IMG/VR virus record: IMGVR_UViG_3300024262_002316
Coordinates: 1 to 64,000 of that record
Length of the DNA: 64,000 nt
Reading direction: 5' to 3' (one strand)
Source: a virus
A program made the position numbers and the translations under genes. A model generated the notes under the pieces. The model ran no database searches. It was not told the origin of the DNA and was given only the letters and a program-made list of their open reading frames with translations. Below, in pieces: positions 16,480 through 26,719 of the stretch (position 1 is its first letter; each line of letters begins with the position of its first letter).

Positions 16480-18945
16480 TTATGCAATAAAAGTGTATGA
16501 AATTTTCAAATTCCAATTATTACCGAGTCCACCAAGCTGCCCCTTAGTATACGTCCCAGATGGAAGTGTACTAATGACATAAATATAATCTGATGAACTA
16601 GCACTTGAAACTATGCCCGATACTGTTCCAAGTGGTATAGCTGTTCCTTCCGTAGTGGGAAAAGCTGACACCCCTACTCCTCCAGACGCCATAGTATGAT
16701 TTTTTAACCAAGTTCCGCTTGTTTGGTACCATAAATTTATATCTATGCCAGAACCAGTTATATCTGTTTCGTCAGCAAGCCAAATCTTTGCATCAGTTAC
16801 TCCTAGGTTTCTCACAACTCCACTTGCGTTATCAAAGTATATGCCAGATGCATCTCCCATTTGGAGTGTAAGTGCTTGTACTGCTGAAGTTTGATCTCCA
16901 GTGGGCTCTATTGAGAAGCGACCAAAATCTAATGCTACCCCAGATTCACCTTGAGCATCGAACCCGCCTATTAGGTTGCTTTTAGCTTCAGGAAAATATG
17001 GAGACGCTGGGTCTTCTATGTGTTTATATCCACTTGGATCATTCTTAGTTAGATCCCAAGACCAGGCAGTTATTGCTGGCCTAGTTACGGCGAAAGATCC
17101 GGTCTGATTAACAGATTCTATCGTCAATAGGTAAGAACCAATAGTTCCACTTTGACTACCACTTGCTATGCTAACACCAAGCATATAAGATCCGATGAAG
17201 CCTGAACTTGTTCCAGTTGCCCCTGGAGCAAAAAAGTTTCCAGATCCATTATTATATAAATAATCAGCATGTATATCATTAAGACCACTGTTAAATATTA
17301 AGAAGTCTCCCATTGCTCCTGATCCATCTAAGAAATAGTTGTTTGCAGCAACCTTAGCTCCACCGTTTGTTCCAAGGGTTAGTAACATATTGTGATCTCT
17401 AAAACCAGATCCAGTAGTAGTATTAAAAAACTTATTCCAACCATAATTTACATAATGTACTTCCGGCTGATCGTATGTGGCACTATAGCCAGATCCGTTT
17501 ACCCAAGCTCTAATACAGCCACGCTCTCTATTTACACTTAATAAATAATGCACCCAGGTATCTTGTAGATTTGTCATGCCAGAAAACGCAAGACAATCAG
17601 ACGCAGATGAAACACTTGTAGCACTACTCTCTACCCATTTTAGATTAGTTTGTATTTTATTTTTATTAGGATCAGCAGAAGTCTCATTTGATTGAGTTAT
17701 AAACATACCAGTATCAACATCTGAAGTTGCGCCAGATTCAGCTATAGAAAACATTATATGAGAATTAGTAGTAGTTCCCACTGTGGAACTTGGCCTATAC
17801 CAAATCGACATTGAAAAATCACCACCAGAATAAGGAGTCGCATTTAAGCCCTCATTTGTCCCAGAACTAGCAGTAGTATAAACTTCAAACTCAAAGGCTT
17901 GACCATTTGTAGTATTAGCAGCGTCTACTCCAGATAATGACCTAGTGTGAATATTGTCATTAGCTGTTGTTGAAAAATACCCAGAATTTGCACCTCCAAA
18001 TATATGTTCCATGTTAGCACCATCTATAGAATCATTAAGTATAGTTCCACTAGTTATAGTGTTTTCACTAAACTTCCAATTATGAATGGCTGAATTAAAA
18101 ATTCCAGATCCACTAACTTGTGGCTTTGCCCCAATTGTTACACCAGATCCATTGTTATATAGTCCCGAAACTTGTGCGGCAGAAAGTGCTCCAGACCAAA
18201 TTCCAAATTCACAAACAGCTCCCCCGTTTGAATATAATTCATCTACTATTAGACCTATTGGGTCGGCGGCAGTTGAAGTGGGAAACCCTGGGTAGTTGTG
18301 ATTATCAAATGCAGTATTGAGCCCAGATGCAACTAGAACACCATCTTTATACAAATATCCAGAACTATTAACAGCATCAACTACACACATTATATTGACC
18401 CACTCGTCATATGTTAAAGTCGATCCTACTGTTATTGTGTCAATTGCTGTATTTTCAAAAGTAGAAAATCTAAGCGTAGAAGTGTTTGCGCCCTCTAAGT
18501 GCCATGTTGCTCTGTTTGCTGTAGCTGCTCCAGCAGCTCCATTGATATCACTTATTTTCATAATAGATACTTGTCCAGCACCACTCATAGAAGCAGGTAC
18601 ATTGAACCAACCACCTATAGAAAATGTTCCAGATACTCCACTAGGTACTTTCCAAAAGTCATCTTCTGCGTGCCACTGCTCAACGTCACCTAGGGTATGC
18701 ATAAATCCATAAGCTTTTGCACCTGTTTTGCCCCCAGATACCGTTGATACAACTATGTTCTGATTTGCGACTCCGCTAATTCCAGAAAAGTGACCGGAAT
18801 CTGCCGTAGTGTCTTGAAATATTATTACATCAGTAGCATTTACTTCATCGTAAATGGAATCACATGCTTCTGGAGTTGTAGATTCGAATTTCCAATAATG
18901 AACTAGTAGTCCACTTACTGTTCCATCCATTCCTGCTAATGCCAT
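16480..18945 (-). CDS. Adhesin with two LamG/concanavalin-like lectin domains
   Basis: 821 aa. Two tandem jelly-roll lectin-like modules are visible: HYWKFESTTPEACDSIYDE at about 15-35 with DEWVNIMCVVDAVNSSGYLY, and HNWKFSENTITSGTILNDS near 285 with DTWVHYLLSVNRERGCIRAW. Each ends with the same YNNGSG turn. Residues ~580-650 hold a linker with repeated IGSYLL motifs, and the rest is a further beta domain. LamG folds bind carbohydrate or protein ligands, so this is a likely host-recognition adhesin. Length and position fit a tail-fibre or tail-tip protein. Confidence 0.7.
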   Translation of the reverse strand: MALAGMDGTVSGLLVHYWKFESTTPEACDSIYDEVNATDVIIFQDTTADSGHFSGISGVANQNIVVSTVSGGKTGAKAYGFMHTLGDVEQWHAEDDFWKVPSGVSGTFSIGGWFNVPASMSGAGQVSIMKISDINGAAGAATANRATWHLEGANTSTLRFSTFENTAIDTITVGSTLTYDEWVNIMCVVDAVNSSGYLYKDGVLVASGLNTAFDNHNYPGFPTSTAADPIGLIVDELYSNGGAVCEFGIWSGALSAAQVSGLYNNGSGVTIGAKPQVSGSGIFNSAIHNWKFSENTITSGTILNDSIDGANMEHIFGGANSGYFSTTANDNIHTRSLSGVDAANTTNGQAFEFEVYTTASSGTNEGLNATPYSGGDFSMSIWYRPSSTVGTTTNSHIMFSIAESGATSDVDTGMFITQSNETSADPNKNKIQTNLKWVESSATSVSSASDCLAFSGMTNLQDTWVHYLLSVNRERGCIRAWVNGSGYSATYDQPEVHYVNYGWNKFFNTTTGSGFRDHNMLLTLGTNGGAKVAANNYFLDGSGAMGDFLIFNSGLNDIHADYLYNNGSGNFFAPGATGTSSGFIGSYMLGVSIASGSQSGTIGSYLLTIESVNQTGSFAVTRPAITAWSWDLTKNDPSGYKHIEDPASPYFPEAKSNLIGGFDAQGESGVALDFGRFSIEPTGDQTSAVQALTLQMGDASGIYFDNASGVVRNLGVTDAKIWLADETDITGSGIDINLWYQTSGTWLKNHTMASGGVGVSAFPTTEGTAIPLGTVSGIVSSASSSDYIYVISTLPSGTYTKGQLGGLGNNWNLKISYTFIA

Positions 18946-18955
18946 TTAATTCACC

Positions 18956-19513
18956 TTAATATCTAAGCCCTGAGCCATTGTGAGCCCTGTAGGAGAAGGC
19001 AAGAGAGTAGCCGCTCCCAACTCCTCCAAACGTCCCTAGTGTTTCATCTGCTCCAGTTTGAAACTGACAGTACAAATATTGTGAAACATCTCCGTCAGTT
19101 GAGCCAAAGAAATAAGGGCTTCCATTGCCCGCTCTGATAACCTCTTGTGGGATTACTGCACTGGATGTTAGATAGGTGCCCCATTCTTCTGGGAATGTTC
19201 TAAATGGGAACCAAGTTGGGGAGATATCAAATAGCATTTTATGAGTAGTAGTTAGGAAGTCTGTGCTTACTAATCTTACTGACACCTCATCAAAAGTATC
19301 TGTTGCCACTGTTCCAGAGAAATCAACTGTAAAAACTTTTAACTGTGAGTTCTCAATTCCATCTGTTCTGAATACATCACCCAAATCTACTACTCCACTA
19401 GCAGTAGTTCCTGATGCTCTGATAGCTACAAAAGAAGGTGCCGATATTAGGTGTCTGGATCCAGCCGGATCACCTGATGCAACGTTCCACTCTCTAACGA
19501 AAAAAGTAGCCAT
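18956..19513 (-). CDS. Small tail protein, paralogue A
   Basis: 185 aa. It shares with the next gene upstream (19523-20065) the opening block NVASGDPAGSRHL versus TTSGSPSGSRHL, a mid-protein Ile/Val-rich strand set, and a final G-x-F-G-G ... S/R-Y pattern, so the two are tandem duplicates. No enzyme motif. Only 10 bases separate it from the adhesin gene. Probable tail-tip structural protein. Confidence 0.6.
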   Translation of the reverse strand: MATFFVREWNVASGDPAGSRHLISAPSFVAIRASGTTASGVVDLGDVFRTDGIENSQLKVFTVDFSGTVATDTFDEVSVRLVSTDFLTTTHKMLFDISPTWFPFRTFPEEWGTYLTSSAVIPQEVIRAGNGSPYFFGSTDGDVSQYLYCQFQTGADETLGTFGGVGSGYSLAFSYRAHNGSGLRY

Positions 19514-19522
19514 TATTTATCC

Positions 19523-20065
19523 TTAAACAAAATTGAATGTTAATCTATACCTTATAGACCCATCGGAACCACCAAAAATTCCATTATCAACATCTGTATC
19601 TATTGTCATACTTAAGTAAATGTATTCTAAAGCTTCTGAGTCAGAAGCTGCTCCTGAAACTGTGGCAAAACCATCTTGTCTATATACGTTTTGCGAAGCG
19701 GGTAGACTAGTTGAGGAAAAAAGCCCCGACGAGTCTGTTAAACTTATACCAGACACAAAAGAGCCTGACACTGCTTGATTGAAAAAATAACTTCCGCCTG
19801 AGATGGCATTCTGTATTGGTAGCCAAAACCTAAAGTCAGTTAGAGTACTGGCGTCATTCATTGCAGATACAAAAGGAACAACTGTATATGTAGTACTGGA
19901 AACCTTAGTGTCTGTATTATTAACTGTTCCAAACTCTAGTACTCCAGTAGCACTAGCATCGAGTTTTTTAATCCAACCAGACCCAGATTCTAGGTGTCTA
20001 GATCCAGAGGGGGAGCCCGATGTGGTAAAGAACTGATTAAATAATATAGTAGGTGGAGTAGCCAT
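19523..20065 (-). CDS. Small tail protein, paralogue B
   Basis: 180 aa, beta-rich and Ser-Gly rich, paralogous to 18956-19513 through the SG-x-P-x-GSRHL block at residues ~17-26 and the C-terminal GIFGGSDGSIRYRLTF. It lies between a tail protein and its paralogue with short gaps, so it belongs to the same transcript. The two may form hetero-oligomeric rings or separate tip layers, which cannot be decided here. Confidence 0.6.
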   Translation of the reverse strand: MATPPTILFNQFFTTSGSPSGSRHLESGSGWIKKLDASATGVLEFGTVNNTDTKVSSTTYTVVPFVSAMNDASTLTDFRFWLPIQNAISGGSYFFNQAVSGSFVSGISLTDSSGLFSSTSLPASQNVYRQDGFATVSGAASDSEALEYIYLSMTIDTDVDNGIFGGSDGSIRYRLTFNFV

Positions 20066-20076
20066 TTAAATCCTCA

Positions 20077-21414
20077 TCAATCTAGGCTCACTAGTCCATT
20101 TATCTTAGCCGCAGATAAGTTTGTAGTATATGCCCACTGAAGACTAAACTGTAATTCATTAGCAGCTTCATCTCTTGTTACGTTTTGTGCTACAAGCCTT
20201 AAAGAAACATAGTTTGCTGAATCGGGTCTCAATGCATTTATTCTTGTTTCAGCGTAATCTAGCAAGTCTGTAAAGACATACCCTGCTTCAGCTTTTGCAC
20301 TTCCAGTTATAGATATGCTTCCCTCTGTAGATGTCCCTATGTTTTGAACAACGTTTCCTAGTGTTCTACCAAAGATGGGGAATGTAGCATATACAACCGT
20401 TGGTTGGTTGTCAGCAAAATTAATGTCAAATGACTCAACACCTGATGGTAGGTTTTCTTGAGCGTCATCTGTATAGCTGTAGTTGTAAGTTATAGATCCA
20501 TTAAACTCACTCTTTGATATTGATTCACTTGTAGTTGTAGCGGTGTATAGGGTGGCGGATCCGCCTAGTTGAGAGTACACCCCAGAAGCATCTGCTGGTA
20601 GAGCGTCTCTTACTAGGTTGTTCCAACCACTTAGGGCATTTGTAAAGCCTGACGTGCTTCTACCGAGCCCCTTAACTTCTCCCTGAAGACTAACCGTAGT
20701 TATTCCATCTGAAACATCCATACTAGCATCTTGCGTATGAATATAAGCTCCAGAGGAAACTACGAATGTTTCGTTTATAGAAAACGAGCCAGCAGCTACG
20801 TCTACATCTTCTGATCTCTGACTAGCATAAGCGGTAGTTGTTCCAGAGGCTTGAGCGAAAGCAGGATGCGAAGGCGGCTGATTTCCACTACCAACCCTAG
20901 TTAGAACAAAAGTTCTCGCGTTATCAAGAGCATTGTTTCCACTAGAACTAGTGTCAAGTCCAATGGCACTGACACTGTGAGATAAGTTTATAGTCTTTCT
21001 ATTTTCATCTTCATCATAGCTCCAGCTTTCAGAATAGTCTGATATAGCATCACTGGAAACTGCTTCTTCATATATAGCTGTGAATGTATAAGTTGATCTA
21101 TCGGCCCAAGTTCCTTCGTCCATAGTAAAATCTGTTATCTTGGGATAAACCCCGGATAGTAGACCGGAACCATTTTCTAATATTGACAATTCTCCATTGT
21201 CTGTTTTTAGTGCATCAAGAATGCTATTTCTACTAGATATTACATCTGATATATTGCTAGCATCTCCACTTGTTTCTAGAATATTTCCCGCAAAGGACAA
21301 AGTATTTCTAAGAGCTACTCCAGATCCCCTAGAGTCTCTGACCATCTCAACGTCCCAAGAAAACAAGGGTGCTGGGACTAATTGTTGACTATTATACGAT
21401 ACTGTAACAGCCAT
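20077..21414 (-). CDS. Tail protein next to tape measure, possible distal tail protein
   Basis: 445 aa, starting MAVTVSYNSQQLVPAPLFSW. Beta-rich throughout with regularly spaced strand blocks such as NRKTINLSHSVSAIG and GSITYNYSYTDDAQE. It follows the tape measure and a tiny ORF, the usual position of Dit-type or tail-tip initiator proteins. The ATG overlaps the stop of the 22-codon ORF (TAATG), and GAGGAG at 21424-21429 lies upstream, giving a clear start. No named family recognised; call from context. Confidence 0.5.
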   Translation of the reverse strand: MAVTVSYNSQQLVPAPLFSWDVEMVRDSRGSGVALRNTLSFAGNILETSGDASNISDVISSRNSILDALKTDNGELSILENGSGLLSGVYPKITDFTMDEGTWADRSTYTFTAIYEEAVSSDAISDYSESWSYDEDENRKTINLSHSVSAIGLDTSSSGNNALDNARTFVLTRVGSGNQPPSHPAFAQASGTTTAYASQRSEDVDVAAGSFSINETFVVSSGAYIHTQDASMDVSDGITTVSLQGEVKGLGRSTSGFTNALSGWNNLVRDALPADASGVYSQLGGSATLYTATTTSESISKSEFNGSITYNYSYTDDAQENLPSGVESFDINFADNQPTVVYATFPIFGRTLGNVVQNIGTSTEGSISITGSAKAEAGYVFTDLLDYAETRINALRPDSANYVSLRLVAQNVTRDEAANELQFSLQWAYTTNLSAAKINGLVSLD

Positions 21415-21482
21415 TAGCTACTCCTCTTATTCTTAGCCTTAGTTCTCTTTACTGATTCAGATATTTTTCTTGTTTTATTCAT
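21414..21482 (-). CDS. Putative 22-aa basic microprotein
   Basis: ATG 21482 opens MNKTRKISESVKRTKAKNKR plus two serines. It begins 3 bases after the tape-measure stop, has GGAAGG 6 bases upstream inside the end of that gene, and its stop overlaps the next ATG. The protein is very basic. It fills the whole 71-base gap, which argues it is translated or acts as a coupling leader. Confidence 0.45.
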   Translation of the reverse strand: MNKTRKISESVKRTKAKNKRSS

Positions 21483-21485
21483 TTC

Positions 21486-24400
21486 TTACCTTCCCAAAGC
21501 ATCCGAAAGGCCGACTTCATTCATTCGCGTTATGATATCAAGTATAAGCCCCGATATGGCTTCCATCTCTCCACCTGACGCAAACTTTCCGGCCAACTCT
21601 CTTTCAAGTCTTTGGCTTAAACCTTCGACTCCTCTTAAGTTAATATTTCTTTGCGTGTCCACATTTAACTGCACACTCTGGACACCTCCAGTTGCCACAT
21701 CTGCTCTGAGTCCTCTTATCTCTCCAACTAAGGACTCCATAAGAGTATTTAATGCAGTTGTATCAGCATTTCCATTAGCTGCAAATTTTTGACTTCTAGG
21801 TTTAAAGCCTAGGCTGTTTGATTGCCTTCTTGTTAATACGGTCTCAGAAGTGTTGGCTAGCATTAGTTTTGATCCAGCGGGCATTAATCTTTTTTCTTTT
21901 CTTGCAGCTCCAACTAGTCCGTTTATCTCAGCTCCAGAAAGAGTTCCACCGGCAGCCCCACCTATTGCTTCTCTTCCTGAGAAGGATATAGATCTTAGAG
22001 CACTAACAATATCTCTACCAACGCTTTTTATAGATACATTGAAATCTCTAGTCTTATCTTCAATTCCCTGCAACTTGTCAAGGGCTCTGTCTGTGTAGAA
22101 CTTCAAGGTGCTGGCGTCGGCAACGGCAACGTTTCTTGTCGCGGTAGCTTCAGCTAGGTTGTTTAACGCAATTTGCTTTTGAAGATTAGCAACTGACAAT
22201 TGGTCCTTTGCAGTTCTAACACCCTCTTCTGCTTGGGCAGCGGCAGATTGTGTAGCAGCTAAGGAATCTTGAGTAGCAGTTAACTGCTCTTTAGAAACTG
22301 AATCGGTGGCTAGCTGTAGCGACACCTGTCTAAGCTGTTCTAATTGTCCTGCTAACCCGGTTTGCTCAGAACCGAATCCTTCTAACTGTTCTCTTAGTCC
22401 AGGTATAATATCCGTGAACCCAGCAACGGCACTTCTTAGTTCCTCTGGAACGGCAGCCGCACTAATGTCTCCCGATGCAACCCCTTGGGCTATCTGTTGA
22501 GCCTGTTGAAGTTGATTTCTCTGTTGGTCTGATGCCGTGAAGAAACTAACTGCGAACCCACTTATACTAGATGCTAGCTGTGTGACTTTCTGTAGCAATT
22601 CGGCGGCAGATTGCGCTCTAATCTGGGATAGTAATTGTTCACTAGCAATTGTTCTGTTTAATTGGTTTGTTACTTGATCTATGTTAGAAGCGGCGAAGTC
22701 AAAAGCATTAGCTAGACTAAGCTGAACCCCAGTAGATTCAAGAGCAGCTCTTTGTGCATTGCTAACATCAACTGCATATCTAGCTTGAGCATCCGCAGCT
22801 TCTCTAAGTGCAGTTACAATATCAGAGTTTGCAGAAGCCAATTCGGCTCTAGCAGAAGCTAATCCTTGTTCAGCAGATATGATGGCTTGGTTAGATGCCA
22901 ACACTTTTTCAGCAGCTTCAACCCTATCTTTTTCTGAAGAGGTAACTCTTCTACTAGACTCTTCAGATATCTTAGCAATTCCTTCGAATGCTTTATTTAT
23001 CTGAGACTCTATTAGAGCGGCTCTTTCGATTACAGCAGTTCTATCTGTGTCCTGTCTTCCAAGTGCTTCACCTTGGGTTCTGGCGGTTCCTTGTAGCTGA
23101 GCAAGAGATGATTCGGCAGCTACCACTCTCTCAGAGTCGTTTAATAGTTCAGCAGCTTTAACTAGCTCTTTGGCATTCTTAATCTCTTTAGAATTTAATA
23201 ACTCCCTCTGTCTCTTAGCAACATTTATCTGAAGCTCCCTATTTAGTTTTTCTTGAAGAAGACCTTTTTCAATCTCTAGAATGTTAATAGGCTTATTGTT
23301 AGTTTCTCCCTTAAGTTTTCTTATTTGAATTTCTCTTGCAATTATTTCATCAGCACTTCTAATTCGTTGAGACTCAATAGACTGTATTTGATTGCGAAAT
23401 TCTAATTCCTTCTTAGTCTCTTCAAAAATTCTCTTTTGAGAGTTGGCAGCAATCTCTGTGGTTTTCTCAATCCCTTTTAATTGCTCTTGAATCAATCTAT
23501 AAGCAGAAAGTGAATCATTTAAAAGCTTAGCCTGCTTCTTGTCTTCTTCGGTTAGCCTTGCACCAAGCTCTTGGGTTTTTGTAGCAACTTCGTTTATTTT
23601 AAGAGATACTCCCGCTGCTTTCTGTAATTCTTTAACTCTCTTTTCAGCCTCTTCTGATAGCCTTCCAGCTACGTCAATGGCGCTTTCTTCTGACGTTAAT
23701 AGGTCTTGGGCGAGATCTTGAAGTAATCCAATTCCCTTAAAAAGATCACTTTTCCCAATAGGGATACCAAGAAAATTATCTTTTTGCCCCAGTTTATCGA
23801 ATCCTTGTTTAAACGACCCTATTTTATCCCTTAGATTCTTGGTAGCATCCTCAGCATTTTTACTATTATTAGCTATTTCCTTCATGTCTTTAGCTAGCTT
23901 AGTAAGTGGTTCTATAGCCTCATCTGCCAATGCTTGAAGTCTAGCTAATTCTACGTTAGACTCACTAATAGCTTCTTTTAATTTTGAAGTCTGGGCTGTC
24001 TGTATCTTGAATGGAGCATCACCCTCTGCTATTCCGTTTAATGCTTCGGCTTGGACAAAAGGATTTGATGATGTATTAAAATCTCTTTTTTGTCCAATAT
24101 TGATTCCTCTTCCATCTGGACTAAATCCATCTTGTTCTATTCTCCCTAGTTTGCCAATACCTTTTTCTAATTCAGAAACGGCAGATGCGAACGTAGACGA
24201 TAATCCGGTTGACTCTAAGTCTTGTTGCCTTAGTGTTTTCAAATAATCCTCTGACGCCTGATTAACTTTCTCAATAATATCTACTCGCCTTTTATCAGCA
24301 ATTATGTCTTTGGAAATCTCGATAGACAGGTTAGATAATCCTTGACTTGCCTGGTTAAGTCCTTGCACTATAGGAACAGTATTTATTTTGTCAAGGGTGT

Positions 24401-26705
24401 TAGCTATGAAGTTATCTTTAATAGCAGATTCGGCCTTTGCAAATGCATCACCTATTCTCTTGGCGGCAAACTCTAGAGAGCCTGTAAGGAAAGCTGTGGC
24501 CACGCCAGTTTTTCCAAAGAGACTACCAAGCAATGCTCCATTTTTAACAAACGAACCAGCAAAATTACTAGTGTCTGCTCCAAGCTTACCAAGGAAAGTA
24601 TCTGTCTTTATAATAGTAGTACCTAGTTTTGCAAATACACTTCCAAGAACATCAGCTCCAGCAAATAACGCTGCGGTCCTCCCTCCTGTTGACAACCCTC
24701 CTTTAGCTCCGGCTCTTACTTTAGATGTTTGGGCTTCAAGGTTTATCAAGATATCAGCACGTTGCTGTTCAAGTTTAATTCTATTTTTTAAACCTAATAT
24801 TAATTTTTGGTCGCCAGCAATTTCAGCAGACAGAAGTTGGGCTCTTGCACTTAGTTGATTGTTTATTGAGCCCTCAAGTTGAATACGTCTAGATAAAGAT
24901 TTCTGTACAGCACTGTTTACGGCTAAGTTGTTATTATTCTTATTTTTCTTCTGTAGAGCCTGACCTCTAAGAAATACTTTCTGTTGCTCTATTAGGTTTT
25001 GAGTTAGGTTTTGAGCCCCTTTAGTTGATGTCTGGAAGAAGTCTCTGGCCCCGGCGATCAGTGGGCCTTTTAAAAGTGTTATTAGTCCAACTATTCCGCC
25101 GACTAATGCAGACTTAACAACACCTCCAAGGTTTATAAATCCAACTTCAACTGAATCAAGAGCTGTGGTAATTCCAGTTAGAGTAGATATAGTTCCGGTT
25201 AGGGAATCTATTAGCTCTCCAGCGAACCCAGCAGCTCCATCTTGGCCCCCAGTTGATATTCCAGCTAAGCTTGCACTTAATGCTTTGAATGATGTAGTTA
25301 AGTTCGTTGCTCTTACAGATAGTTTTGCTAACTCAGCTTCGTTTTTAGCATTTAGAGCAGCAGATCCATCCACCTCCGTGTTGTATAGGCTCTGAGCTTT
25401 TTGTAGGTTGTTGATAGCTCCAATAAATACGTTAGTCTGTCTAACTCCAGCAACTTGGTTTGCAACTTGGTTTTTCTGTTGCGCGTTGAGTAGAGGGAAG
25501 ATTTTAGCTATCTTAGTGAAGATGTCAAGAACGCTGTCACTTGAATTAATTACAGCATCTTGTGCTCCAACTGCATTAGCGAATCCATTATTTAGTTCTA
25601 CAATTTCTTTTCTGAACTTTTGAGTTCTAGCAAACAATGTCTTAAACGCAGTACCAACAGTTGATGCACCTAGTCTTGTTTGTTCTAATGTTCCAGCAAG
25701 TAGCCCTGTTAGTTCTTCGAAGCTAACACCGGCAGCTTCAGCAGACGAAGCTGATCTTAGGAATGCCGTTCCGACTTCTGTAACGCTGGTAGCAGACTGG
25801 TCTGCAAATACTGCTATTGTTCCTAGTTTTTGAGATAGCTCTCCAGCAGTAATGCCGAACACTTGTTGGGCAGCCGTAGCTAGTCGAGCAGAGTCAGCAG
25901 CACTTAGAGTTGAAATGTTAGAAAGCTTCAAAGCCTCCTCTGAAAACCTAGCGGCTTCTGCTAGTGACTTGCCCTGACGAACGAATTCGTTTATAGAAGT
26001 ACTTACTTCTTCGATGCTTCTACCAGTTTTCAAAGCAGTGCTTGTTAGTGCTCCAAATGCTGCACCTATGTTTCCAGCAGCTCTTTGAACTTTCGACAAG
26101 TCTTGGATAGCTTTATCAAAGTCAAAAACCCCTGCGAACCCTGCCCCAACTAGGTTCTGAGCTACACCAACTGCTCTAATAGCTATGGCATACTCTGCGA
26201 ATCTTTGAGTAATGGCGGAGACCCTTGCACCAAGCTCTTTAAAAGAAACCCCGCCCTGTCCAACAGCTCTGTTGTATCTCTGTTGGGCTCTAAGAGCACT
26301 CGGAGTTGATCTAGTTGCAATCTCTTCAACTAAGCTTTTGAAAGAACGAGCATTGGCTAGATCTCTACCTTTGATCAGAGCATCTCCTGGAGAGCCAGCA
26401 GGTTGAGTTCCAACTTGAGTCGGACTCTTCTGGCCTTGACCAGCGGTTACATTTAGCTTTATGCTAGAAAGTTCTTTTTGAAGCTGAGTCTTTAGTCTAG
26501 TTAAAGCACTTTGACTTATCTTTATCTTATTTAGGGTAAGAGTTATATCCTTAAACGCAGCATTGATAGCACTTTTGCTAACTTTAATTTTATCTATAGA
26601 AACATTACGAAGCTGCTTGGCAATAGTGTCAGTTAGCGTCTTTGTATCGATGGACGACTTATCTATCTTAAATCCAATATTTAGTATAAGATCATTCTTA
26701 GCCAA
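21486..26705 (-). CDS. Tail tape measure protein
   Basis: 1739 aa. Residues ~180-420 form a TP901-type tape-measure core (DFDKAIQDLSKVQRAAGN, then IEEVSTSINEFVRQGKSL and FGITAGELSQKLGTIAVFA). A hydrophobic segment near 530-560 (SALVGGIVGLITLLKGPLI) could be the membrane-active part. Long coiled-coil regions follow with Glu/Lys/Gln/Ala-rich heptads from about 930 to 1600. By the usual ~0.15 nm per residue, it would set a tail near 260 nm. It sits between chaperone-like genes and tail-tip genes, the standard order. No peptidase motif noticed. Confidence 0.92.
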   Translation of the reverse strand: MAKNDLILNIGFKIDKSSIDTKTLTDTIAKQLRNVSIDKIKVSKSAINAAFKDITLTLNKIKISQSALTRLKTQLQKELSSIKLNVTAGQGQKSPTQVGTQPAGSPGDALIKGRDLANARSFKSLVEEIATRSTPSALRAQQRYNRAVGQGGVSFKELGARVSAITQRFAEYAIAIRAVGVAQNLVGAGFAGVFDFDKAIQDLSKVQRAAGNIGAAFGALTSTALKTGRSIEEVSTSINEFVRQGKSLAEAARFSEEALKLSNISTLSAADSARLATAAQQVFGITAGELSQKLGTIAVFADQSATSVTEVGTAFLRSASSAEAAGVSFEELTGLLAGTLEQTRLGASTVGTAFKTLFARTQKFRKEIVELNNGFANAVGAQDAVINSSDSVLDIFTKIAKIFPLLNAQQKNQVANQVAGVRQTNVFIGAINNLQKAQSLYNTEVDGSAALNAKNEAELAKLSVRATNLTTSFKALSASLAGISTGGQDGAAGFAGELIDSLTGTISTLTGITTALDSVEVGFINLGGVVKSALVGGIVGLITLLKGPLIAGARDFFQTSTKGAQNLTQNLIEQQKVFLRGQALQKKNKNNNNLAVNSAVQKSLSRRIQLEGSINNQLSARAQLLSAEIAGDQKLILGLKNRIKLEQQRADILINLEAQTSKVRAGAKGGLSTGGRTAALFAGADVLGSVFAKLGTTIIKTDTFLGKLGADTSNFAGSFVKNGALLGSLFGKTGVATAFLTGSLEFAAKRIGDAFAKAESAIKDNFIANTLDKINTVPIVQGLNQASQGLSNLSIEISKDIIADKRRVDIIEKVNQASEDYLKTLRQQDLESTGLSSTFASAVSELEKGIGKLGRIEQDGFSPDGRGINIGQKRDFNTSSNPFVQAEALNGIAEGDAPFKIQTAQTSKLKEAISESNVELARLQALADEAIEPLTKLAKDMKEIANNSKNAEDATKNLRDKIGSFKQGFDKLGQKDNFLGIPIGKSDLFKGIGLLQDLAQDLLTSEESAIDVAGRLSEEAEKRVKELQKAAGVSLKINEVATKTQELGARLTEEDKKQAKLLNDSLSAYRLIQEQLKGIEKTTEIAANSQKRIFEETKKELEFRNQIQSIESQRIRSADEIIAREIQIRKLKGETNNKPINILEIEKGLLQEKLNRELQINVAKRQRELLNSKEIKNAKELVKAAELLNDSERVVAAESSLAQLQGTARTQGEALGRQDTDRTAVIERAALIESQINKAFEGIAKISEESSRRVTSSEKDRVEAAEKVLASNQAIISAEQGLASARAELASANSDIVTALREAADAQARYAVDVSNAQRAALESTGVQLSLANAFDFAASNIDQVTNQLNRTIASEQLLSQIRAQSAAELLQKVTQLASSISGFAVSFFTASDQQRNQLQQAQQIAQGVASGDISAAAVPEELRSAVAGFTDIIPGLREQLEGFGSEQTGLAGQLEQLRQVSLQLATDSVSKEQLTATQDSLAATQSAAAQAEEGVRTAKDQLSVANLQKQIALNNLAEATATRNVAVADASTLKFYTDRALDKLQGIEDKTRDFNVSIKSVGRDIVSALRSISFSGREAIGGAAGGTLSGAEINGLVGAARKEKRLMPAGSKLMLANTSETVLTRRQSNSLGFKPRSQKFAANGNADTTALNTLMESLVGEIRGLRADVATGGVQSVQLNVDTQRNINLRGVEGLSQRLERELAGKFASGGEMEAISGLILDIITRMNEVGLSDALGR

Positions 26706-26719
26706 GACTCACTCCTCTT

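Noticed and set aside
21393-21398. Another CGTATAATAG match inside the start of the 20077-21414 gene
   Set aside because: It lies in codons for VSYNS. Other coding copies also occur (for example near 19683 and 31065), so single coding hits are not informative.
24007-25623. Plus-strand ORFs within the tape measure gene
   Set aside because: Antisense shadows with Ser/Pro/Leu-rich translations, no ribosome site and no motif.
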